Shown one piece after another: positions 57,644 to 64,000 of a stretch of DNA of 64,000 nucleotides. Source of the DNA: Sanguibacter inulinus (GTDB taxonomy: Bacteria; Actinomycetota; Actinomycetes; Actinomycetales; Cellulomonadaceae); assembly GCF_013415325.1 (NCBI RefSeq), contig NZ_JACBYE010000004.1, positions 1 through 64,000 of the forward strand. Direction: 5' to 3'. A model generated the notes under the pieces. That model was not told where the DNA came from. It was given only the letters and a program-made list of their open reading frames with translations, and ran no database searches. Made by a program: the position numbers and the translations under genes. Within the stretch, counting starts at the first letter, position 1. Every line of letters begins with the position of its first letter.

Positions 57644-59467
57644 TCAGGCCTGGACCCACACCGTGGTGTCCTGCGGCACGGCAGTCTGCTCGCCGACCGT
57701 GGTCAGCGGACCGCTCGTGATGAGCACCTGGGCGCCAGCGGGCAGAGCGATCGGCGACTCGCCGAAGTTCGTCAGCACGAGCACGTCGTTGTTGACGAAG
57801 GCGAGCACCGAGGCCGACCCTGCGAAGTCCTCGACCCAGCCGAGCGACCCGAGACCGAGGTCCTTCGCACGACGCGTGGCGAGAGCCGCCTTGTACATGG
57901 AGTACGTCGAGCCCTCGGTCGTGCGCTGCACGTCGGCCGCGCACTCCTTGTAGGTGTCGGGCTGGGGCAGCCAGGTCTTGCCGGTCGGGCCGAAGCCGTA
58001 GCCGGGCGCGTCGGCGACCCAGGGGAGCGGCACGCGGCAGCCGTCGCGGCCGGCCTCGGTGTAGCCGGAGCGCCACCAGGCCGGGTCCTGACGGAGGTCG
58101 TCGTCGAGGTCGGTGTGCTCTGGCAGCCCGAGCTCTTCACCCTGGTACACGTACGCCGAGCCGGGGAGGCCGAGCATCTGGAGGGTCGCGGCGCGGGCGC
58201 GGCGCAGACCGAGCTCGGCGTCGGGCTGCGGGTCGGTCTTGCCGATCCCGTTCGGGCGCACCGCAGCACCGGTGAGGCCCATGCGGGAGGCGTGACGGAC
58301 CACGTCGTGGTTCGACAGCACCCAGGTGGTCGGCGCGCCGACGGCGTCCGAGGCCTCGAGCGACGCGGTGACGACGCCGCGCAGCGCGGCGGCGTCCCAG
58401 GCCGTCGTCAGGTACGAGAAGTTGAAGGCCTGGTGCATCTCGTCGCTGCGCACGTAGCGTGCGAGGCGGCTCAGCGGCTCGACCCACGCCTCGGCGACGA
58501 GGGCACGGTCGCCCTCGTAGGGTGCGAGGACCTTGTGCCAGGCGCGGTAGATGTCGTGGACACCCTCCTGGTCGAACATCGGCCCGGAGTTGCCGGCACC
58601 CGTCGAGCCGTCGTCGGCGGCCTCGTGGGAGTCCTCGGGGCCGGGAGCCTCGGAGGAGCCCTCGACCATCGCGACCTCGCCGTCCCAGTCGGGCAGACCC
58701 GGGGCCTTGACCATGCCGTGGGCGACGTCGATGCGGAAGCCGTCGACCCCGCGGTCGAGCCAGAACCGCAAGATGTCCTCGAACTCGCTGCGCACCTCGG
58801 GGTGGTTCCAGTCGAGGTCGGGCTGGCGCGTGTCGAACATGTGCAGGTACCACTGGCCGTCGGTGATGCCGTCGGTCGCGGCTGCGGCGCGCTCGCTGAC
58901 GCGCGTCCAGGCCGGTCCGCCGAAGATCGACTTCCAGTTGTTCGGCGGGAGCTCGCCGTGCTCGCCCTGGCCCTCGCGGAACAGGTAGCGGGCCCGCTCG
59001 GGGCTGCCGGGGCCGGCGGCGAGGGCGGCCTGGAACCAGGCGTGCTCGTCCGAGGTGTGGTTCGGGACGAGGTCGGCGATCACCTTGAGGCCACGCTCGT
59101 GCGCGCCGGCCAGGAGAGCCTCGAAGTCGTCGTTCGTGCCGAACAGCGGGTCGACCTCGCGGTAGTCGGCGACGTCGTAGCCGGCGTCGGCCTGCGGGGA
59201 GCGGTAGAACGGCGAGAGCCAGATCGCGTCGACGCCGAGGTCGACGAAGTGGTCGAGCTTCGAGGTGATGCCGGGGATGTCACCGATGCCGTCGCCGTCG
59301 GCGTCGGCGAAGGAGCGCGGGTACACCTGGTAGATCACGGCGGTGCGCCACCACTCACGGGCTGCGTCGCTCGCCGCGTGGATCACGGAGACTGTGGGGC
59401 TGGTGCTGGTCAGCTCGAGGGCGTCGGCGGCCGGGGCGGCAGCTGAGGTCGAGTCGAGGTTGGTCAC
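57644..59467 (-). CDS. GH13 alpha-glucosidase (oligo-1,6-/maltodextrin glucosidase type)
   Basis: 607-aa cytoplasmic glycoside hydrolase family 13 enzyme that releases glucose from alpha-linked oligosaccharides. The four conserved regions are present: DLVPNH near 132, GFRIDVAHG (nucleophile Asp) near 246, EAWV (acid/base Glu) near 326 and SNHDVV near 385. WWRTAVIYQVYPRSFADADGDGIGD at the N-terminus is typical of the GH13 subfamily with alpha-1,4 and alpha-1,6 activity. There is no signal peptide, fitting hydrolysis of imported maltodextrin or isomaltose. GTG 59467 has AAGGA upstream. LacI regulator and transporter genes follow. Confidence 0.9.
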   Translation of the reverse strand: MTNLDSTSAAAPAADALELTSTSPTVSVIHAASDAAREWWRTAVIYQVYPRSFADADGDGIGDIPGITSKLDHFVDLGVDAIWLSPFYRSPQADAGYDVADYREVDPLFGTNDDFEALLAGAHERGLKVIADLVPNHTSDEHAWFQAALAAGPGSPERARYLFREGQGEHGELPPNNWKSIFGGPAWTRVSERAAAATDGITDGQWYLHMFDTRQPDLDWNHPEVRSEFEDILRFWLDRGVDGFRIDVAHGMVKAPGLPDWDGEVAMVEGSSEAPGPEDSHEAADDGSTGAGNSGPMFDQEGVHDIYRAWHKVLAPYEGDRALVAEAWVEPLSRLARYVRSDEMHQAFNFSYLTTAWDAAALRGVVTASLEASDAVGAPTTWVLSNHDVVRHASRMGLTGAAVRPNGIGKTDPQPDAELGLRRARAATLQMLGLPGSAYVYQGEELGLPEHTDLDDDLRQDPAWWRSGYTEAGRDGCRVPLPWVADAPGYGFGPTGKTWLPQPDTYKECAADVQRTTEGSTYSMYKAALATRRAKDLGLGSLGWVEDFAGSASVLAFVNNDVLVLTNFGESPIALPAGAQVLITSGPLTTVGEQTAVPQDTTVWVQA

Positions 59468-59521
59468 GGCGGAGAGGTCCTTCGTGGTCGGAGACGGTGG
59501 ATCGGGGGGTGGCGTGGGGGC

Positions 59522-60595
59522 TCAGCTCGGGCGCTGGGCGGCGTGGATCCGCATGTCGGGCGAGGCGCCCGTGGAGTTGCGGACGATGAGCTCGGGGTGG
59601 AACAGCAGCTCGGACCTCGGTGCGCTGCCCCCGTTGAGGAGGGCGACGAGAGCGCTGATGGCCGCGTGGCACATGGCCGAGACGGGCTGGCGCACCGTGG
59701 TCAGGGGCGGGTCGGTGAAGGCGATGAGCGGCGAGTCGTCGTAGCCGACGACCGACAGGTCGTGCGGTACCGTCAACCGGCGCTGGTGGGCGGCGCGCAC
59801 GACGCCGAGGGCCATGAGGTCGGAGCCGCAGACGATCGCGGTGTGCCCGGAGTCGATGAGGTCGCCGCCGGCGGCCTGGCCGCCCTCGACGGTGAACAGC
59901 GAGGTCGCGACGTGCGGGCTGGCGTCCTCGATGCCGAGGTGGCGCTGCACGGCGTCCTGGAAGCCCTCGAGCTTGCGGCGGGCCGTGATGAAGCGGTCCG
60001 GGCCGGTGGCCAGGCCGATCTTCTGGTGCCCGAGCGAGACGAGGTGGCGCACGGACAGCTCCATGGCGGCGGTGTCGTCGGCCGAGACGAAGGGAGCCTC
60101 GATGTCGGAGGCGAAACCGTTGATGAAGACGAGCGGGATGCCCCGGGCCAGCAGCCTGTCGTAGCGCTCGCGGCTGGCCTGGGTGTCCGCGTGCAGACCG
60201 GAGACGAAGATGATGCCGTCGATCGAGTGGTCGAGCAGCATCTCGATGTACTCGTCCTCGGTCGTACCGCCGGGGGACTGGGTGCACAGCAGCGGGGTGT
60301 ACCCGCGCTGGGACAGCATGCTCTCGATCGTCTGCGCGAAGGCCGGGAACACGGGGTTGGTGAGCTCTGGGACGATCAGCCCGACGAGCCCCGCGGACCG
60401 GTTGCGCAGCTTCTCGGGGCGCTCGTAGCCGAGCACGTCGAGGGCCGCGAGCACGGCCTGTCGCGTCTCGGACGCGACGCCGACCTTGCCGTTGAGGACG
60501 CGCGACACCGTCGCGGTGCTGACCCCGGCCTGCTGGGCGAGGTCGGTCAGGCGGGTCTTGCCGGCACCTGAGCCTTCGGGCGGGATGAGAGACAC
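59522..60595 (-). CDS. LacI-family transcriptional repressor of the maltodextrin cluster
   Basis: 357-aa repressor. The HTH reads TRLTDLAQQAGVSTATVSRVL near residue 14, with the hinge GYERPEKLRNRS. A periplasmic-binding-protein-like effector domain follows (LVGLIVPELTNPVFP, CGSDLMALG, DLSVVGYDDSP, LTTVRQP). GTG 60595 has AAGGAGG at 60608-60602 on its strand. It probably binds the TTGCAA-N4-TTGCAA sites at 60673 and 60796 and releases them with a maltose-type sugar, as MalR-like proteins do. A TAGCAT -10 (60712-60707) suggests autorepression. Confidence 0.9.
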   Translation of the reverse strand: MSLIPPEGSGAGKTRLTDLAQQAGVSTATVSRVLNGKVGVASETRQAVLAALDVLGYERPEKLRNRSAGLVGLIVPELTNPVFPAFAQTIESMLSQRGYTPLLCTQSPGGTTEDEYIEMLLDHSIDGIIFVSGLHADTQASRERYDRLLARGIPLVFINGFASDIEAPFVSADDTAAMELSVRHLVSLGHQKIGLATGPDRFITARRKLEGFQDAVQRHLGIEDASPHVATSLFTVEGGQAAGGDLIDSGHTAIVCGSDLMALGVVRAAHQRRLTVPHDLSVVGYDDSPLIAFTDPPLTTVRQPVSAMCHAAISALVALLNGGSAPRSELLFHPELIVRNSTGASPDMRIHAAQRPS

Positions 60596-60672
60596 ACCAG
60601 ACCTCCTTGTCGTGCGTCAGGGCTGTCGTAGCGCTGATGGGCGTGGCCACGGAGGGTGGCCCCCGAGGCATG

Positions 60673-60688
60673 TTGCAAGACGTTGCAG
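60673..60688. promoter_or_regulatory. LacI-type operator beside the regulator gene
   Basis: TTGCAA (60673-60678), GACG, TTGCAG (60683-60688). The hexamer is itself palindromic and both copies have the same spacing as at the malE site. It lies about 12 bases after the expected start of the regulator transcript. Confidence 0.7.
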
Positions 60689-60795
60689 AGCGACGACCGG
60701 CGCCTCATGCTACGACAGATCCGCGTGATCAGTGAAGAACTGGGTGATCTCACCCTCTCGCCTGCAAGGACTCTCGCATCGTTGCCTGAAAGTTA

Positions 60796-60835
60796 CTGCA
60801 ACGGCTTGCAAGGGGACGCCGGGACGGGCTACGGT
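60796..60835 (+). promoter_or_regulatory. LacI-type operator and promoter of malE
   Basis: CTGCAA (60796-60801), CGGC, TTGCAA (60806-60811) form the operator. The second half-site also serves as -35 (TTGCAA), with TACGGT at 60830-60835 as -10 after an 18-base spacer. Binding would block the polymerase. The remaining 316-base gap between regulator and malE has no gene. Confidence 0.7.
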
Positions 60836-60911
60836 CTGGTCCATCAGGGCCAAGGACGGTGGATCTCGCCGGAGGAGGCCGGGTTCATCACTCATCTTTG
60901 GGAGCACAACG

Positions 60912-62159
60912 ATGCGACGGAGCATCCTTCTCGCCGGTGCGCTGGTCACCAGCCTCACCCTCGCGGCCTGCGGGTCGAGCGACGACAGCAACGACGACAC
61001 GGCCTCGGGCGACGCGACGACGGCTGCCGCCGGCGGCGCCGGTTCGCTCACGATCTGGGTGGACGAGACCCGTGAGGCAGCCGTCGGTGCTGCCGCCGAG
61101 TCCTTCACTGAGGAGACCGGGGTCGAGGTCGACCTCGTCCAGAAGAACTTCGCGGACGTCCGCCCAGACTTCCTCGCCCAGGTGCCGACCGGTGAGGGCC
61201 CCGACATCACCGTCGGTGCGCACGACTGGCTCGGAGAGTTCGTCAACAACGGCGTGGTCGCGCCGATCGAGATCGGTGAGAAGGCCTCGGAGTTCGACGA
61301 GGTCGCGCTCCAGGTCTACACGCTCGACGGCCAGCTCTACGGTCTGCCCTACGGCGTCGAGAACGTCGCGCTGATCCGCAACACCGCACTCGCTCCCGAG
61401 GCTCCGGCCACCTGGGACGAGATGGTCGCTGCTGGCCAGGCCGCCGGGACGAAGTTCCCCGTGCTCATCCAGAGCGACGGCGAGGCAGGCGACCCGTACA
61501 CGCACTACCCGATGCAGACGTCCTTCGGCTCGAAGGTCTTCGCCCAGGACGCTGACGGCCGCTACACCTCCGAGCTCACGCTCGCCGGCGAGGAGGGCCA
61601 GGCCTACGCCGCATGGCTCGCCGAGCAGGGTGCTGCCGGGATCCTCGACGTCGACACCACGTACGACATCGTCCTCGAGGAGTTCAAGAACGGGAACTCG
61701 CCGTTCATCATCGGCGGACCGTGGATGGTCGACTCCTTCGAGGGCCTCGAGCTCGCGATCGACCCCGTCCCGTCCGCCGGTGGACAGCCGTCGCAGCCGT
61801 TCATGGGTGCCCCCGGGTTCTTCGTCAACGCGCAGAGCGAGAACCAGCTGCTCGCCAACGAGTTCCTCGTCGACTACATGTCGACCACCGAGGCCCAGGT
61901 CGCCCTCTACGAGGCCGGCAACCGTCTCCCGGCGCTGACCGCTGCTGCCGACGAGGTCGCTGCCAAGGACCCGATCGTCGCGGGCTTCCGTGACGCTGCC
62001 GCCGACGCCGTCCCCGCACCGTCCATCCCCGAGATGGCATCGGTCTGGACCTTCTGGGGCAACACCGAGGCCGCGATCGTCTCCGGCAAGGCCGCCCCGG
62101 CCGAGGCCTGGGACAAGATGGTCAGCGACATCCAGGGCGCGATCGACGCCACGTCCTGA
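60912..62159 (+). CDS. malE: Maltodextrin ABC transporter substrate-binding lipoprotein
   Basis: 415-aa extracytoplasmic binding protein of the family 1 (MBP) type. Signal peptide with lipobox LAAC (Cys 20), then a Ser/Asp-rich linker. Family features: LTIWVDETREAAVGAAAESF, GPDITVGAHDWLGEFVNNGV, YGLPYGVENVALIRN and FIIGGPWMVDSF. The gene context with GH13, LacI and MalF/MalG supports maltose or maltodextrin. ATG 60912 has GGGAG at 60899-60903; the frame is open upstream but without homology. Confidence 0.9.
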   Translation: MRRSILLAGALVTSLTLAACGSSDDSNDDTASGDATTAAAGGAGSLTIWVDETREAAVGAAAESFTEETGVEVDLVQKNFADVRPDFLAQVPTGEGPDITVGAHDWLGEFVNNGVVAPIEIGEKASEFDEVALQVYTLDGQLYGLPYGVENVALIRNTALAPEAPATWDEMVAAGQAAGTKFPVLIQSDGEAGDPYTHYPMQTSFGSKVFAQDADGRYTSELTLAGEEGQAYAAWLAEQGAAGILDVDTTYDIVLEEFKNGNSPFIIGGPWMVDSFEGLELAIDPVPSAGGQPSQPFMGAPGFFVNAQSENQLLANEFLVDYMSTTEAQVALYEAGNRLPALTAAADEVAAKDPIVAGFRDAAADAVPAPSIPEMASVWTFWGNTEAAIVSGKAAPAEAWDKMVSDIQGAIDATS

Positions 62160-62176
62160 TCCTCCGTACCACCTCC

Positions 62177-62207
62177 GTGGCGCGGGCTCCTCGTGGGCCC
62201 GCGCCAC
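62177..62207 (+). terminator. Intercistronic hairpin between malE and malF
   Basis: GTGGCGCGGGC (62177-62187) and GCCCGCGCCAC (62197-62207) pair perfectly over 11 bp with a 9-base loop. It probably stabilises or partly ends the malE message, giving more binding protein than permease. Confidence 0.7.
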
Positions 62208-62298
62208 GCCTGGGCTCACGCAGCCGTGACCCCCACCCCCGAACTCCCGCTCCACCTCGTGTGCGACGCGGTCCGCAGCACGTCGCACGGAGGAACAG

Positions 62299-63906
62299 AT
62301 GAGCTCGACCCAGCAGAAGCCCGAGGCGCAGGTGGACGGCCCTCGGCGGACGCCCTCGTCCCTGCTCTCGCACGCGCGAGACTTCCGTCCAGGATTCCTC
62401 GTCAAGCTGGCGGTCATGGCCGTCCTCGACGCCCTCGGCGTCTACGTCGTCATCACCGCCTTCACGGTCGGGTCGACGATCATCGCCTGGAGCATGATCG
62501 TGCTCCTCCTCGTGGCGAACGTCGTGTACTTCACCAAGCGCGCGCTGCCGATGAAGTACCTGCTGCCAGGCCTCGCCTTCCTCTTCGTCTACCAGGTGTT
62601 CACGATCGCCTACACGGGCTACATCGCGTTCACCAACTACGGTGACGGCCACAACGGCACCAAGCCGCAGGCCATCGAGGCTCTCCTCGCGCAGAACGAG
62701 AAGCGGGTCGAGGGCACCGACGCCTACCCGCTCGTCGTGGTGCGCGACGGGGACGAGCTCGGCTTCGCGATCATCGACGGCGACGAGGTCCGCGCGGGCA
62801 CGGCCGAGGAGCCCCTCGCCGAGGTCGACGCCGAGGTCTCCGACGGTGCGATCACCTCGATCTCCGGCTTCGACATCCTCGACCGTCAGGGTGTGCTCGC
62901 CGAGCAGAAGGCCGTCGCTTCGCTGCGGGTGGCCTTCTCCGACGACCCGAACGACGGCTCGATCCGCACGCAGGACGGCCGCAACGGCTACATCTACGAG
63001 TCGATCCTCGAGTACGACGAGGCCGCCGACACCATGACGAACACCGAGACCGGAGTGGTCTACTCCGAGAACGACTCGGGTCAGTTCGCCTCGCCCGACG
63101 GCGAGACGCTCAACGTCGGCTGGCGCGTGTTCACAGGGCTCGACAACATCAAGACGGCCTTCGGCGACGAGCGCTACTCCGTGCCCTTCGTCAAGGTGCT
63201 GATCTGGACCTTCGTCTTCGCGATCACCTCGGTCGTCGGGACCTTCCTCATCGGTCTCTTCTTCGCGATCGTCCTCAACGACCCGCGCCTGAAGTACCGG
63301 CGCATCATGCGCTCGCTGCTGATCCTGCCGTACGCTTTCCCGGCCTTCATGTCCTTCTTGCTCTGGCGAGGGATGCTCAACACGAAGTACGGCTTCATCA
63401 ACGAGACGTTCTTCGGCGGTATGGACATCAACTGGCTCGGCGACCCGACGCTAGCGCGGCTGGCAGTCCTCGGCGTGCAGATGTGGGTCGGCTTCCCCTA
63501 CATGTTCCTCATCGCGACGGGCGCTCTGCAGTCGATCCCGGGGGAGACCATCGAGGCGGCCAAGATCGACGGCGCCGGCGCGCTGCGCATCTGGCGCTCG
63601 GTGACGATGCCGCTGCTCCTCATCGCCGTGACACCGCTGCTCATCGCGTCGTTCTCGTTCAACTTCAACAACTTCAACATCATCGAGATGCTGACAGCAG
63701 GTGGTCCGATGTTCTCGGACGCCTCGGTGCCGATCGGCTCGACCGACATCCTCATCACGATGGTCTACTCCATCTCCGGGCTGGACGGAGGAGCGCCGAA
63801 GAACTACGGCCTCGCCAGCGCCCTCTCGATCATCATCTTCGTCATCGTGGCGACGATCTCGGTGATCAGCTTCAAGAAGTCGCGGACCCTCGAGGAGATC
63901 AACTGA
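62299..63906 (+). CDS. malF: Maltodextrin ABC transporter permease MalF
   Basis: 535-aa permease. Three N-terminal TMs (about 35-55, 58-78, 85-112) are followed by a large extracytoplasmic loop (about 115-285) like the MalF P2 loop, then five C-terminal TMs. The EAA loop EAAKIDGAGALRIWRSVTMP near residue 418 contacts the ATPase. No ATPase gene is present here; actinobacteria often use a shared MsiK ATPase encoded elsewhere. AGGAGG-like ggagga precedes ATG 62299. malG starts 1 base after the stop. Confidence 0.93.
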   Translation: MSSTQQKPEAQVDGPRRTPSSLLSHARDFRPGFLVKLAVMAVLDALGVYVVITAFTVGSTIIAWSMIVLLLVANVVYFTKRALPMKYLLPGLAFLFVYQVFTIAYTGYIAFTNYGDGHNGTKPQAIEALLAQNEKRVEGTDAYPLVVVRDGDELGFAIIDGDEVRAGTAEEPLAEVDAEVSDGAITSISGFDILDRQGVLAEQKAVASLRVAFSDDPNDGSIRTQDGRNGYIYESILEYDEAADTMTNTETGVVYSENDSGQFASPDGETLNVGWRVFTGLDNIKTAFGDERYSVPFVKVLIWTFVFAITSVVGTFLIGLFFAIVLNDPRLKYRRIMRSLLILPYAFPAFMSFLLWRGMLNTKYGFINETFFGGMDINWLGDPTLARLAVLGVQMWVGFPYMFLIATGALQSIPGETIEAAKIDGAGALRIWRSVTMPLLLIAVTPLLIASFSFNFNNFNIIEMLTAGGPMFSDASVPIGSTDILITMVYSISGLDGGAPKNYGLASALSIIIFVIVATISVISFKKSRTLEEIN

Positions 63907-63907
63907 C

Positions 63908-64000
63908 ATGTCGACCACCACAGCGTCTCAGACTGCCCTCGCCCCGGACCGCGTCCGCTCCTCCCGCCGCCGCTGGTGGCGCGAGGTCGGGTGGCGCTAC
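63908..64000 (+). CDS. malG: Maltodextrin ABC transporter permease MalG, 3' truncated by window edge
   Basis: First 31 codons of a gene that begins one base after the malF stop (ATG 63908) and runs off the window. The visible N-terminus (STTTASQTALAPDRVRSS, then RRRWWREVGWRY) is a cytoplasmic tail with a basic, Trp-rich stretch before the first TM. The identity rests on position after malF and not on the family domain, which lies outside. Confidence 0.7.
   Translation, partial: MSTTTASQTALAPDRVRSSRRRWWREVGWRY

Overview
The window is high-GC DNA with densely packed genes, frequent ATGA/GTGA start-stop overlaps, many GTG starts and several starts that look leaderless. The gene content (DnaJ of the actinobacterial type beside hrcA, class II HelD-like protein, 598-aa LeuA, type III glutamine synthetase, RNA-type operators of the CIRCE, Zur and IdeR families) points to an actinobacterium, probably of the order Micrococcales (Cellulomonas/Sanguibacter-like). 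The genus cannot be fixed from sequence reading alone. No rRNA, tRNA, CRISPR, insertion sequence or prophage was recognised, so this looks like ordinary chromosome.

Layout. 1-8.7 kb: the end of a DUF485 gene with an acetate/solute symporter, then lepA, hemW, a cell-wall O-acyltransferase and a Pro/Gln-rich membrane protein. 8.8-13.3 kb: DUF3097, then DUF779 with aldehyde dehydrogenase and their probable GAF-type regulator. 13.4-21 kb: CIRCE-controlled hrcA-dnaJ-rsmE, a HIT protein, and the phoH-ybeY-CNNM-era operon. 21.2-25.4 kb: two adjacent membrane proteins that share a variant leucine-rich repeat domain. 25.5-29.5 kb: leuA behind a leucine-codon leader peptide, then recO and uppS. 29.6-38.7 kb: a HelR-type RNA polymerase protection protein with a rifamycin-associated element, a two-component system, and a lipoprotein plus MacAB-like exporter. 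38.8-42.5 kb: a DedA-like protein and a zinc uptake operon znuA-znuC-znuB-zur with a Zur box. 42.5-48.7 kb: a hypothetical protein, DapC-like aminotransferase, glycyl-tRNA synthetase, a small membrane protein and an MFS exporter. 48.9-54.1 kb: glutamine synthetase III with GAAAC repeats upstream, and a response regulator / HEAT protein / processive glycosyltransferase operon. 54.1-57.5 kb: an iron-box-linked sucrase-ferredoxin-like protein, a tRNA-dihydrouridine synthase and a PfkB kinase. 57.6-64 kb: an alpha-glucosidase, a LacI regulator and a malE-malF-malG transporter, the last gene cut by the window edge.

How the parts work together. Several small regulons can be read from DNA: heat shock (CIRCE/HrcA), zinc (Zur), probably iron (IdeR/DmdR-like), nitrogen (GlnR-like), leucine (leader peptide attenuation), maltodextrin (LacI-family operators at both the regulator and the transporter) and rifamycin (RAE/HelR). 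The least explained units are the response regulator-HEAT-glycosyltransferase operon and the pair of vLRR membrane proteins.
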